Notes under the pieces: generated by a model
The model's input: the letters and a program-made list of their open reading frames with translations, nothing else
The model's database searches: none
What the model was told of the DNA's origin: nothing
Made by a program: the position numbers and the translations under genes
Part shown: in pieces, positions 53,072 to 62,745 of the stretch
How the letters are laid out: each line of letters begins with the position of its first letter
Position numbering within the stretch: the stretch's first letter is position 1
Assembly (NCBI GenBank): GCA_003385635.1
Contig: QQUY01000001.1
Span: 868,001-932,000, forward strand
DNA: 64,000 nucleotides
DNA from: Acidobacteriota bacterium
GTDB lineage: Bacteria; Acidobacteriota; Blastocatellia; Pyrinomonadales; Pyrinomonadaceae
Direction: 5' to 3'

Positions 53072-54214
53072 ATGAACACTGATGGTCTTAATATTGCCAA
53101 TCGCAAGTTCGAAATTTTTCTTGACGATCCTCCGATCACCGGCGCCAAGATCAAGGTAATCGGAGTAGGCGGAGGTGGCGGCAATGCCGTTAACCGAATG
53201 ATCGAGGCCGGGGTACAGAATGTTGAGTTCATAGTTGCAAATACCGATCTTCAAGCTCTCAACGATTCGAAGGCTCCCATCAAGATCCAGCTCGGAAGCA
53301 GGCTCACCAGGGGACTCGGCGCCGGAGCCGATCCGACGATCGGACGTGAGGCGGCGATCGAGGATACCGAGAAGATAATGGATGTCCTCGAGGACTCGGA
53401 CATGGTATTTGTCACGACCGGCCTCGGAGGCGGCACAGGAACCGGAGCGGCTCCCGTGATCGCTGCTCTGGCGATCGAAATGGGCGCGCTGACGGTCGCT
53501 GTAGTCACCAAGCCGTTCGGCGTCGAAGGGAAGAAGAGGATGCAGCAGGCCGAGCACGGCCTCGCGGAACTGCGCGGATGCGTCGACACTATCATCACGA
53601 TCCCGAACTCTCGTTTAAAGGAAGTGGAAGAGCAGATCACCATCAAGCAGGCTTTCCAGCGCGCTGACGATGTTCTTCTCCAGGCGGTGAAAGGTATCAG
53701 CGATCTGATCACGGTGCCCGGCATCATCAATCTCGACTTCGCGGATGTGAAGTCGATCATGAAGGGAATGGGCGTCGCACTGATGGGAATCGGACACGCT
53801 TCCGGAGAGGGCGCCGCCATCGAGGCAATGAAATCTGCGATAGATTCAAAACTGCTTGAAGAGAACTCGATCAAGGGGGCCAAGGGAGCGCTGATCAATA
53901 TCACCGGTTCCGAGAACATGCCTCTCAATGAGATCGAAGCGGCGATCGCGCTCGTTCACGACGAAGCCGACGAAGACGCAAATATAATCTTCGGAACGGT
54001 TTACAGCGAAACCAACGACAACGATGTTAAGATCACGGTGATCGCGACGGGATTCGAGAATTCCGTAAGAAGCGTCGAGCTTCCGACCCCGGCCAAACCC
54101 GAGGTAAGAGCAGTCGGTCAATCGTTCGCGGCTCAGCCAGGTCTCAAGCCGGGTGAAGAGGCGATGAAAGAAGATCTCGACGTTCCGACATTCATACGAA
54201 GACAGGCCGACTAG
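53072..54214 (+). CDS. ftsZ: Tubulin-like GTPase FtsZ
   Basis: The 380-residue protein has [13 protein letters not shown], the tubulin signature [13 protein letters not shown], and [11 protein letters not shown]. It ends in [12 protein letters not shown], the conserved C-terminal peptide that binds FtsA. It forms the Z ring. It is followed by a strong terminator. Confidence 0.98.
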   Translation: MNTDGLNIANRKFEIFLDDPPITGAKIKVIGVGGGGGNAVNRMIEAGVQNVEFIVANTDLQALNDSKAPIKIQLGSRLTRGLGAGADPTIGREAAIEDTEKIMDVLEDSDMVFVTTGLGGGTGTGAAPVIAALAIEMGALTVAVVTKPFGVEGKKRMQQAEHGLAELRGCVDTIITIPNSRLKEVEEQITIKQAFQRADDVLLQAVKGISDLITVPGIINLDFADVKSIMKGMGVALMGIGHASGEGAAIEAMKSAIDSKLLEENSIKGAKGALINITGSENMPLNEIEAAIALVHDEADEDANIIFGTVYSETNDNDVKITVIATGFENSVRSVELPTPAKPEVRAVGQSFAAQPGLKPGEEAMKEDLDVPTFIRRQAD

Positions 54215-54271
54215 CAGTACCGTCTATTGCGCTTCCTGAATCGGACGAGTTTGGCTAATCCTCCTTCTCCC

Positions 54272-54315
54272 CTCGCGCGGGCCAGCAGGCACATCTGCTC
54301 GCGCGAGTTTCTTTT
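54272..54315 (+). terminator. Terminator after ftsZ
   Basis: An outer stem CTCGCGCG/CGCGCGAG and an inner AGCAG/CTGCT stem are followed by TTTCTTTT. It ends the division cluster. Confidence 0.75.
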
Positions 54316-54359
54316 GGAAATCTGATATCTTCTTAACGGCTTTTTGCCGCGGGAATTCA

Positions 54360-55388
54360 ATGACTGAAGAGGCTAAACCGGTCATAGGGATCACTATGGG
54401 TGATCCGGCAGGAATCGGCCCCGAGATCGTGCTTAAGTCCGTCGTCGATCCGGAGCTGAGAAATGTCTGCGAACCGCTTGTAATTGGCGACCTCGAATTC
54501 CTGCGCGACGAGGCTAGGCGATTCGGACTGCCGGTCTCGCTAGAGGCATTTGACAGAAAAGACCCTTCCTTTCCTCAGACATCTGTAGCCGTTCGAAACC
54601 TGCCGAACATTTTTGACGCTTCCATAACTTTAGGCATTGAGTCACCCGATGCCGGAAAGGCTTCCGCCGAATACATCATGGAAGGTGTCGAGCTCTGGAA
54701 TGCCGGCATCATCGACGCCATCTGCACTGCGCCTATAAACAAGGCCTCACTTAATCTTGGAGGGTACGATTTTCCAGGGCACACTGAATTCCTTGCAGAT
54801 TTGACGAACACCCGGGACTTTCGCATGAGTTTTATGTCAGGTGATCTCCGGGTACTTCTTCTCAGCACGCATCTTTCTTTAAAGGAGGCGATTGGAAAGG
54901 TAAAGAAGGATGCGATGATCGAGCTGATACGGTTCGCAGACCGTGAGTTGTCAAAGCTTCTCGGCAGAGAAGTGACACTCGCAGTAGCCGGATTGAACCC
55001 TCACGCTTCCGAAGGCGGCCTGTTCGGCGACGAGGAGCAGAACGAGATCCAGCCTGCAGTGGAAGCCTGCCAAATGGTCCACGAGATAGATGTAAAGGGA
55101 CCGTTCTCGCCTGACACGGTATTCCTTCGTGCATATCGCGGCGAATTTGACGGTGTCATCGCCTGCTATCACGATCAGGCTACCATCGCGGTCAAGTCGC
55201 TTTCCTTCGGAAGAGGCGTGAATGTGACGCTTGGTCTTCCCCTTATTCGCACCTCGGTCGATCACGGGACGGCTTACGACCTCGCAGGAAAAGGCGAGGC
55301 GGATCATCACAGCATGCTGGCGGCTATAGCGTGCGCAGCGGATTTTGTTAAGATAGGCAAGAACTCATCGAGCGCCGAAGCCGGCTGA
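54360..55388 (+). CDS. pdxA: 4-hydroxythreonine-4-phosphate dehydrogenase
   Basis: The 342-residue protein has GDPAGIGPEIVLKS, GHTEFLAD, LNPHASEGGLFGDEE, CYHDQATIAVK and RTSVDHGTAYDLAG, all PdxA signatures. It oxidises 4-phospho-threonine in pyridoxal phosphate synthesis with PdxJ (not in the window). Confidence 0.96.
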   Translation: MTEEAKPVIGITMGDPAGIGPEIVLKSVVDPELRNVCEPLVIGDLEFLRDEARRFGLPVSLEAFDRKDPSFPQTSVAVRNLPNIFDASITLGIESPDAGKASAEYIMEGVELWNAGIIDAICTAPINKASLNLGGYDFPGHTEFLADLTNTRDFRMSFMSGDLRVLLLSTHLSLKEAIGKVKKDAMIELIRFADRELSKLLGREVTLAVAGLNPHASEGGLFGDEEQNEIQPAVEACQMVHEIDVKGPFSPDTVFLRAYRGEFDGVIACYHDQATIAVKSLSFGRGVNVTLGLPLIRTSVDHGTAYDLAGKGEADHHSMLAAIACAADFVKIGKNSSSAEAG

Positions 55389-55419
55389 CCGATTCAGTCA
55401 ATCAATTCGTAACTCCTAT

Positions 55420-55806
55420 ATGGATCAAGAGAAAGAAGAATCTCCCAAACTGATTCTTGTAGCAGATGATGATCCCGCGATTCTACGACTCGTCAAAGCG
55501 ATCGTGGAAAAGGAAGGGTACACCGCGGTTTCCGCCCGCGACGGCAAAGAGGCGTATCAATGCCTCCAAACAGATTCGAAATTCGCTGCGGCGATCTTCG
55601 ACGTCGTGATGCCCTACATACAGGGAACCGAGCTTGTGCGCTATATGCAGTCGGAAAAGCGCCTGATGAACATTCCTGTCATAATGATGACGGGGGAACA
55701 AAATCCCAAATTCTCATCCGACAGTTTTTCCGCGGGAGCCGTGGCGTTTCTCCCGAAGCCCTTCACGACGTCCCAATTAAGGACGATGCTGAAGATGTTC
55801 ATCTAG
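55420..55806 (+). CDS. Single-domain response regulator
   Basis: The 128-residue protein is a CheY-like receiver: acidic pocket ADDDPAIL, phosphoacceptor Asp in IFDVVMP, conserved Thr in MMTGE and Lys in LPKPFTT. No output domain. It probably acts through partner proteins; its kinase is unknown. Confidence 0.92.
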   Translation: MDQEKEESPKLILVADDDPAILRLVKAIVEKEGYTAVSARDGKEAYQCLQTDSKFAAAIFDVVMPYIQGTELVRYMQSEKRLMNIPVIMMTGEQNPKFSSDSFSAGAVAFLPKPFTTSQLRTMLKMFI

Positions 55807-55927
55807 AACGTTTGAAGCTGCCGCAGGCAGTAGCGGAGTTTCTTGACGAAATTCTGGGTCGGTGTTAGTTTTCAGAGTTATCCGGGGCCTGTAACCCCTG
55901 TTTTTGAGTGCAAAGGAGCCTTTTGAC

Positions 55928-57460
55928 GTGGCAAGTTCCACTCTGCTTCTCGCAGACGATTCAGTAACCATCCAGAAAGTCGTCAACCTCACCTTTTCAG
56001 GTGAAGGGGTCGAGGTCGAGTCCGTCAGCGATGGAAACTCGGCGCTGGATAGTCTTCGGGAATCTCCGCCCGATCTTGTGATGGCGGATGTGAACATTCC
56101 GGGCGTAAACGGATACGAGATTTGTGAAAAGGTTAAGTCGATGGACCTCGGCCGAGACATCCCTGTAATCCTTCTTGTCGGTTCGTTCGAGCCTTTTGAT
56201 GAGGAGGAAGCCAAGAGGGTCGGCGCTGATGCTCATATTACGAAACCATTTGAAAGCATTGCCGCGCTGGTCGATCTGGTAAACGGGTTCTTGAGGGGCG
56301 AGGAGATCCAGGAGCAGCCCCGGTTTGACGACACGGTCGAGTATCCTTCTGACCACGAAATGGTGATCAGCGCTTCATCCATACCCTTTGCAGGCGGATT
56401 TGAAGACGAAACGATCGAGACCGAGCAGGTCGGAAGCCAGGACCAGGAAGAAGTCCGTTCCGAGGAGCCGGTCTTTGAGCCGGTAGATGGGTTCGACGAG
56501 GACCCGAAGGAAGCTGAGAACATTGGCGCAGCTGCTCCCGGTGGATTTGAATCGGAAGTTTCGCCGCCGGAGGTCGTGTCGGAACAGTTTGCCGGAGACG
56601 AACCGGTCGCTGCTGACGACCAGCCGTCGCAGTACTATTCGGACAATTTTTCTGCAGACGACGACCAGGCGGAATTCGGGGACAGTGGATCTGAAGGCGA
56701 ACCTCGGTCGCTTGATGAAGCTTCCGCCGGTTACGGTGAGTACAAAGAGCCGATAATAGAGAGATTTCACGGAGACGACGAACCGATCGAGGCGGTTCCC
56801 ATCGAATCCGAAAGCGAACAGTTCGAGTCACCCCAACCCCGGATCGAGGAAACTGAACCAGAACCCGAGACCGAATGGAACAGTTATGACGCTGCCACCG
56901 AGGACGGGGACGGCGAAGACACTGCTTCTGAGTATCAGGAACCACAGGACACCGAGTATTCCGAGGCGGCCGAAGACCGTTCGTTTGCGCCGATACCCCT
57001 CGGGCCGTCGGATTCTCCTTCCGAGTCCGAGGAGTTAGGCAATATGACCGTGGAGCTTGACGAGTCAGAGCTGCTGGAGCTTCCGGTTGACCTGACATCT
57101 CAAGCATCGGAAACAGAGGATCGACATTTTCACACGGCGGAGACTGAGCATCAGGCAGAACAGCAAGAGCACGAATACGCGGAGCATTCGATCCGCGACA
57201 AGTTTGAAACGACAGATCTTTCAGAGGAGCCGGAACCGGTTTCCGAAGCGCCTTTTCAGGCGGCTTCGGATCTACAGAATTACGAGGAACCTGCTCCGCC
57301 GGCTGAGGCCACGATCCCCGATGAGATCGTTGAAGAGATCGCAAGACGTGTAGTCGAACGGCTTTCCGAAAAAGCGGTCCGCGAGATCGCCTGGGAGGTC
57401 GTGCCCGAAATGGCCGAACTGATCATCAAGAAGATGACGGAGCAGAAGCTAAACGAATAA
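55928..57460 (+). CDS. Receiver-domain protein with long acidic linker
   Basis: The 510-residue protein starts at a GTG (55928) with GGAG 9 bp upstream, not the TTG at 55904. The receiver domain (about 5-125) has LLADDSVTIQKVV, the phospho-Asp in VMADVNIP and Lys in HITKPFE. A disordered Glu/Asp/Ser-rich region of about 330 residues follows. The tail (RRVVERLSEKAVREIAWEVV) is a helix pair conserved in many delta-proteobacterial and acidobacterial receiver proteins; function unknown. Confidence 0.88.
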   Translation: MASSTLLLADDSVTIQKVVNLTFSGEGVEVESVSDGNSALDSLRESPPDLVMADVNIPGVNGYEICEKVKSMDLGRDIPVILLVGSFEPFDEEEAKRVGADAHITKPFESIAALVDLVNGFLRGEEIQEQPRFDDTVEYPSDHEMVISASSIPFAGGFEDETIETEQVGSQDQEEVRSEEPVFEPVDGFDEDPKEAENIGAAAPGGFESEVSPPEVVSEQFAGDEPVAADDQPSQYYSDNFSADDDQAEFGDSGSEGEPRSLDEASAGYGEYKEPIIERFHGDDEPIEAVPIESESEQFESPQPRIEETEPEPETEWNSYDAATEDGDGEDTASEYQEPQDTEYSEAAEDRSFAPIPLGPSDSPSESEELGNMTVELDESELLELPVDLTSQASETEDRHFHTAETEHQAEQQEHEYAEHSIRDKFETTDLSEEPEPVSEAPFQAASDLQNYEEPAPPAEATIPDEIVEEIARRVVERLSEKAVREIAWEVVPEMAELIIKKMTEQKLNE

Positions 57461-57480
57461 TCTTCATCTGATCTATCAAG

Positions 57481-57520
57481 ACGGCCTGTTTTCACACGAA
57501 GATGAAAACAGGCCGTTTTT
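57481..57520 (+). terminator. Terminator before valS
   Basis: A perfect 14-bp stem (57481-57494 with 57503-57516), an 8-nt loop and a T5 tract. It ends transcription of the receiver-protein gene. Confidence 0.9.
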
Positions 57521-57583
57521 GTTCTAGAATCAGGTTTTTGCGAGCCGAAACGGGCAGCTTTCGGCAGCGTCCGACACCTTCAT

Positions 57584-60274
57584 ATGGAACTCTCAAAGCA
57601 ATACGATCCGGCGGAAGCCGAGAAGAAACATTACGAATACTGGGAATCGAACGGCTTATTCTCGCCCGAGATAAACGGTGATGAGAATGCGCCGAAATAC
57701 TCGATCGTCATTCCGCCTCCTAACGTGACGGGAAGTCTTCATATGGGGCACGCTCTTCAGCACACGCTGATGGACGTACTCACCCGCCGGAAACGTATGC
57801 TGGGGTTCCGAACGCTCTTTCTTCCCGGAATCGACCACGCGGGCATATCGACCCAGAAGATGGTCACGGACAAGCTTTGGAAAGAAGAGCGAAAGACTCC
57901 TCAAGACATAGGCCGCGAAGAGTTTACGAAGAGGGTCTGGGAATGGAAGGAGAAATACGGCGGAACGATCCTTCAACAGATGCGCCGCGAGGGAATATCG
58001 GTGGACTGGACGCGCGAACGGTTCACTATGGAGGACTCGCTTTCCAACGCAGTAACCTCTGTTTTCGTAGCGCTTTACGAGGAGGGTGCGATATACAGGG
58101 GCGCCCGGATAGTCAACTGGTGTCCGAACGACAAGACCGTGCTTTCGGATCTTGAGGTCCAGGATCAACCGAAAAAGGACGGCAAGCTCTACTACCTGAA
58201 ATATCCGGTCAAGGGCACGAGCAAATTCCTCACGGTTGCTACGACAAGGCCGGAGACAATGCTCGGGGATACGGCAGTAGCGGTGAACCCTGAAGACGAC
58301 CGGTTCAGGGATCTAGTGGGAGCGACAGTCAAACTTCCTCTGACAGGAAGGGAGATTCCCGTGATCGCGGACGAGTACGTCGATGCGGAATTCGGAACGG
58401 GTGCAGTAAAGATCACGCCGGCTCACGATCCGAACGATTACGAGTTAGGGCTTCGTCACTCGCTTCCCCAGCTCAACGTGATGAACGACGACGCCACGAT
58501 GAATGCGGAGGCGGGTGCGGAATTCGAAGGGCTCGACAGGTTCAAAGCACGAAAGCTTGTCGTTGAGAAGTTTGAAGAGCTCGGACTGCTCGAAAAGATC
58601 GACGAGTACGAGATCATCCTTCCGGTCTGCGAACGCTGCAAGACAGTGATCGAGACATTGATCTCAGAACAGTGGTGGGTCCGTATGGCAGGAATGCGCG
58701 ACCTCGCGCTGAACCTCAAGAACTCAGACGACCTCCCGAAGTTCACGCCCCACAATCCCCACACAAAGGTCTACACCGATTGGCTCGAGAACCTGCGTGA
58801 CTGGACCATCTCTAGACAACTCTGGTGGGGGCATCAGATCCCGGCATGGTATGACGATGAAGGAAACGTCTACGTCGCGAACTCGTCGGAAGAAGCCTCA
58901 GAAAAGGCTGGAGGGAAAGAGCTTGTCCAGGAAGAAGACGTGCTGGACACCTGGTTCTCATCCTGGATCTGGTCGTTCTCCACGCTTGGCTGGCAGAAGC
59001 CTGGGGACCTGACTGAGGACATGGCCGCGTTTCACCCTACCGACGTGCTGATCACGGCGCGCGACATCATCTTTCTGTGGGTCTCGAGGATGGTTATGTC
59101 CTCATTGAACTTCGTTGACGAGCGTCCGTTCGATGACGTCTACATCACCGGGACGGTGCTTGCTTCGGATGGCCAGCGGATGTCCAAGACGAAAGGCAAT
59201 GGTGTCGATCCGCTCGATGTTTTTGACAAGTACGGCGTCGACGCGACGCGTATGACGCTTGCCGGATCTTCCACCGGAATGGACTTCGCGTGGCGGGATG
59301 AAAAGGTCGAATCGTTCAGGAACTTCGCGAACAAGATATGGAACGCAACGCGCTTCTGCCTTATGAATTCGGAAGGCGCCGCGGTCGATGTTGCCTCGAT
59401 CGCGAACCCAGACTCGATCGCCGACCGCTGGATCGTATCGAGGCTGAACCGCACCGCTAAGAGGGTCAATGAAGCTCTGGAGAAGTACGCGTTTCACGAG
59501 TCGGTTCAGCTTTTGTACCACTTCTTCTGGGATGATTTCTGCGACTGGTATATTGAGCTTTCAAAGGACGAGATCACGGGCGGAGACGCTGAAGCAAGAA
59601 CAAGGATACTAACGGTCCTTGAACAGTCGTTGCGCCTGCTCCATCCGTTCATGCCCTATCTGACCGAAGAACTTTGGCAAAAGCTGCCCGGTACTGGAGA
59701 GTCTCTTCACGGGCCAGCTTACTCCGGGAAACCTGTATCGATCTCGCTTGCTACGTTTCCGATCGGTGAAGAAGCTCTGATCGACGATATCGCCGAGAGC
59801 GAGATGGCTCTTGTTATCGATCTGATCACGAAAGTACGCAATATACGTTCGGAGATGCAGATCAAGCCTTCGGACAGGATTCCCCTGCATATCGCCGCCG
59901 AAGGCGCGACCAGGTCCGCGCTTGAGTCTAACGAAGCGCAGATAGCGAAGCTTGCAAGGGCTTCTGAGATCGTATTCGGATCGGAGCTCAATGTGCCCAG
60001 GGCCTCGGCAAAGGCCGTGCTTTCTGACGGGTCGGAGATCGCAGTGCCGCTTGAGGGACTGATCGACTTCGAGAAGGAATTGGAGAGACTGTCAGGGCAG
60101 ATCGGGAAGCTTGAGGCGGAAGAGCAGAAACTTCGCGCTCAATTGGACAACAAGAATTTCGTCGAGCGCGCGCCTGAAGAAAAAGTCTCGGCCGTACGCG
60201 ACCGTGTGGGCGAGATCGACGTCCAACTTGCCGCGCTTCGGGAGAACTTTGCCGCCCTCGACCAAACGAAATGA
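57584..60274 (+). CDS. valS: Valyl-tRNA synthetase
   Basis: The 896-residue class I synthetase has PPPNVTGSLHMGHAL (HIGH box), the editing domain (ATTRPETMLGDTAV), MSKTKGN (KMSKS box) and a C-terminal coiled-coil. ATGA overlap with nadC. Confidence 0.97.
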   Translation: MELSKQYDPAEAEKKHYEYWESNGLFSPEINGDENAPKYSIVIPPPNVTGSLHMGHALQHTLMDVLTRRKRMLGFRTLFLPGIDHAGISTQKMVTDKLWKEERKTPQDIGREEFTKRVWEWKEKYGGTILQQMRREGISVDWTRERFTMEDSLSNAVTSVFVALYEEGAIYRGARIVNWCPNDKTVLSDLEVQDQPKKDGKLYYLKYPVKGTSKFLTVATTRPETMLGDTAVAVNPEDDRFRDLVGATVKLPLTGREIPVIADEYVDAEFGTGAVKITPAHDPNDYELGLRHSLPQLNVMNDDATMNAEAGAEFEGLDRFKARKLVVEKFEELGLLEKIDEYEIILPVCERCKTVIETLISEQWWVRMAGMRDLALNLKNSDDLPKFTPHNPHTKVYTDWLENLRDWTISRQLWWGHQIPAWYDDEGNVYVANSSEEASEKAGGKELVQEEDVLDTWFSSWIWSFSTLGWQKPGDLTEDMAAFHPTDVLITARDIIFLWVSRMVMSSLNFVDERPFDDVYITGTVLASDGQRMSKTKGNGVDPLDVFDKYGVDATRMTLAGSSTGMDFAWRDEKVESFRNFANKIWNATRFCLMNSEGAAVDVASIANPDSIADRWIVSRLNRTAKRVNEALEKYAFHESVQLLYHFFWDDFCDWYIELSKDEITGGDAEARTRILTVLEQSLRLLHPFMPYLTEELWQKLPGTGESLHGPAYSGKPVSISLATFPIGEEALIDDIAESEMALVIDLITKVRNIRSEMQIKPSDRIPLHIAAEGATRSALESNEAQIAKLARASEIVFGSELNVPRASAKAVLSDGSEIAVPLEGLIDFEKELERLSGQIGKLEAEEQKLRAQLDNKNFVERAPEEKVSAVRDRVGEIDVQLAALRENFAALDQTK

Positions 60275-61146
60275 TTAGAAACAAATCGATGAACCTTCTC
60301 GACAATATGGAGATCCTCGCCGACATTGGCCAGTTTCTCGCTGAAGACCTGGGAAGGGGCGACATTACGACCCGTTCGACCGTTCCCGATGATGTACGCG
60401 GCCGCGGCAAGTTTCTCGCGAAAGAAGATCTCGTCGTTTGCGGAATATGGATAGCCGATGCGGTCTTTGCGCACCTTGATCCTGAGAATCCGAAGGTCGA
60501 AACGAGCGTGGCTGACGGTGACGAGGTAAAAGAAGGTTCGGTCTTCGCGACTTTGGAAGGATACGCGGATGTTCTCTTGAGCGGTGAGCGCGTTGCACTG
60601 AACCTTCTTCAGAGGCTTTCCGGGATTGCCACGCTTTCCCGTCAGTTCGCCAAAGCGGTCGAGGGTACAGATGCCGTGGTCGTCGATACGCGCAAGACGA
60701 CGCCGGGCCTTCGGATGATGGAAAAGTATGCGGTCAATATCGGCGGCTGCAAGAACCACAGGTTCGGGCTTGATGACGGCGTTCTGATCAAGGACAACCA
60801 CATTACGCTTGCGGGTGGAGTCCGCGAGGCCGTCGAAGGGGCGCGCGATGTTGCGGCGCATCTTCACAAGATAGAGGTCGAGGTCACGAACTGGGCCCAG
60901 TTGAGGGAAGCGATCCAGGCCGGCGCCGATATCGTGATGCTCGACAATCAAACTCCAGACGAAACCGCGAAGCTTGTGGGTATGGCTAGGGATATGAACC
61001 CGGACGTGCTTATCGAGGCTTCGGGCGGAATGACCCTGGACACAGTAAGGTCGTACGCCGAAGCCGGCGTCGACCTGATCTCGGTCGGAATGCTTACCCA
61101 CTCCGCCCGCGCTGTTGATATCAGCTTCAAGATCGACATCTCTTAA
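60271..61146 (+). CDS. nadC: Nicotinate-nucleotide pyrophosphorylase (carboxylating)
   Basis: The 291-residue protein has DLGRGDITTRST, LLQRLSGIATLSR, DTRKTTPGLR (phosphoribosyl site), GGCKNHRFGLDDGVLIKDNH and EASGGMTLDTVRSYAEAGVDLIS. It converts quinolinate and PRPP to NaMN in NAD synthesis. The start overlaps the valS stop. A heptamer array begins one base after the stop. Confidence 0.96.
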   Translation: MIRNKSMNLLDNMEILADIGQFLAEDLGRGDITTRSTVPDDVRGRGKFLAKEDLVVCGIWIADAVFAHLDPENPKVETSVADGDEVKEGSVFATLEGYADVLLSGERVALNLLQRLSGIATLSRQFAKAVEGTDAVVVDTRKTTPGLRMMEKYAVNIGGCKNHRFGLDDGVLIKDNHITLAGGVREAVEGARDVAAHLHKIEVEVTNWAQLREAIQAGADIVMLDNQTPDETAKLVGMARDMNPDVLIEASGGMTLDTVRSYAEAGVDLISVGMLTHSARAVDISFKIDIS

Positions 61147-61147
61147 C

Positions 61148-61182
61148 ATTGAACAATGAGCATTGACCATTGACCAATGCAA
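61148..61182. repeat. Heptamer array after nadC
   Basis: ATTGAAC, AATGAGC, ATTGACC, ATTGACC and AATGCAA start one base past the nadC stop. Confidence 0.8.
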
Positions 61183-61186
61183 TGAA

Positions 61187-61335
61187 AACCCGGAGCGCTA
61201 GCGACGGGCATAGTCGGAACCCGGAGCGCCAGCGACGGGCATAATCAGAACCCAGAGCGCCAGCGACGGGCATAATCAGAACCCGAAGCGCCAGCGACGG
61301 GCATAATCAGAACCCGGAACGCCAGCGACGGGCAC
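61187..61335. repeat. 31-bp tandem repeat, five copies
   Basis: Units start at 61187, 61218, 61249, 61280 and 61311. The consensus begins AACCCGGAGCGCCAGCGACG and ends GGCATAATCAG. Each unit encodes NPERQRRA-stop in one frame. Confidence 0.92.
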
Positions 61336-61698
61336 AACGGAAGAATCCAACCGCAAAGGCGCGAAGGCGCGAGGATAAATTGGGTTATCCGTTTTATTGC
61401 GTGGCTGTGGGAATTTGTGTGACGACCAATAATCAGTGAGATCAATCCGTGTATATCCGTGGCTGATCTTATTCTGCGATAAATCAAACGCCGCTAAAGC
61501 GGCTGAGGGGTTGGGTGTGATCGCTTACCCCGCACTGCGCCTGCGGCTTGTACGGGGCTAAAATATACCCGTCCCTGCCGGGACTCGTTGAACTATGCCT
61601 TACGAGAATCGTTTCGTTCAAGTTACATTCAGCTGCCTAATGAAGCGATTAACCTGGTTTAGCTTTGCGCCTCCGCGCCTCGGCGGTTAGCTCTATCC

Positions 61699-62661
61699 TT
61701 ATGCCCGTCGCTGGCGCTCCGGGTTCTGATCGTGTTCGTCAGGCGATTCTTCAGGTGGCGAGGTCAGAGCGACCATCTCCTCGTCCGCTTTCAGGAACGG
61801 TGCGAACCAGACACCGAGGGTCGCGACCACCAAAGCGAAAGTACATGCAAATCCTCCTTCCAGGCCGTATGCCCCGCCCGTGATCCACTCCGGGCCGCCG
61901 TCGATCTCCTGCAGGAACGGGTGCTGTGCGAGTTGGGTCAGGCCGCTGACCTCGATGCCGTAAAACGACCCCAACACGAAATTCCAGGCGAGGTGAAGCC
62001 CGAATGCAAGCCAAAGCGTGCGCGTTTTTAGGTATGCGAAACCGAGCCAGATGCCCGCGAGGAATGTGTTCACGAAGGAAAAAGTGCCCGACGAAGGGTT
62101 ATCGAGATGTCCTGAAGCAAATATCAGCGAAGTGAGAAGGATAGCGAGCCAGGCGAGTTTCGATCGGACAAAAGTTTGAAAGATGTATCCGCGGACAAGC
62201 GCTTCTTCGAAAGCCGCGCCAAAGAAGAAAACGACGAACGAGATAGCGGCGCTTTGAAATATCAAGGCCAAAGAAGCTTCGGCATTGAACGTGAACCCCA
62301 GATTTCCGAAAAGAGCAGCGAAACCTGCGGCAACTGACACTGCGGCAGCGCCCAGTACCAAACCCCAGAAAAGGTCCCACGCCCAGCCCTTTGTAAACGA
62401 AGCGCCAAGAGCCTTGAAAGGCAGGTCTTCGAGTATCTTGCCGGCGCCCCAGCCGAGCACAAGGGCAACCGCAAGAGAAACCGATGTGGTTACTGTCGTT
62501 AGAACAAGGATGTTCTCGCGGGGCTCAAATCTTAAGGCGAGAAAGATGCCTTGTGCGAACGAGACCGCAAGCGTCACAACGACTATGAAAACAGCAGCGA
62601 AGATCGCAAATCGCCAGCCCGACCGCAGCCTTCCTTGCGAATCAAAAAGGACGGAATTCAT
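61699..62661 (-). CDS. CPBP-family intramembrane metalloprotease
   Basis: The protein has about 320 residues from the ATG at 62661. Several membrane helices are visible. The CAAX/CPBP motifs are FEEALVRGYIF (EExxxR), SGHLDNP and HLAWNF (HxxxN). It may process or modify membrane proteins. The C-terminal eight residues NPERQRRA and the stop are encoded by an inverted copy of the 31-bp repeat at 61701-61728, so the ancestral C-terminus was probably replaced. Confidence 0.87.
   Translation of the reverse strand: MNSVLFDSQGRLRSGWRFAIFAAVFIVVVTLAVSFAQGIFLALRFEPRENILVLTTVTTSVSLAVALVLGWGAGKILEDLPFKALGASFTKGWAWDLFWGLVLGAAAVSVAAGFAALFGNLGFTFNAEASLALIFQSAAISFVVFFFGAAFEEALVRGYIFQTFVRSKLAWLAILLTSLIFASGHLDNPSSGTFSFVNTFLAGIWLGFAYLKTRTLWLAFGLHLAWNFVLGSFYGIEVSGLTQLAQHPFLQEIDGGPEWITGGAYGLEGGFACTFALVVATLGVWFAPFLKADEEMVALTSPPEESPDEHDQNPERQRRA
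61701..61728. repeat. Inverted copy of the 31-bp repeat inside a coding region
   Basis: Exact reverse complement of 28 bp of the repeat consensus at 61187-61335. It forms the 3' end of the CPBP gene. Confidence 0.9.
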
Positions 62662-62745
62662 AGGACGAGATTTTACAGGATAGTGCCTATGTCGGCTATT
62701 CAACGCCCGCTTTGGAAGCGCTCTGCTGTGCTAAACTGAGGCGGA

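Larger units (their letters stand above)
61147..61698. other. Non-coding repeat cluster between nadC and the CPBP gene
   Basis: It contains a heptamer array (61148-61182), five copies of a 31-bp repeat (61187-61335) and a GCGCC-rich segment (61349-61374) whose imperfect complement lies at 61656-61690. No gene is supported. Confidence 0.7.
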
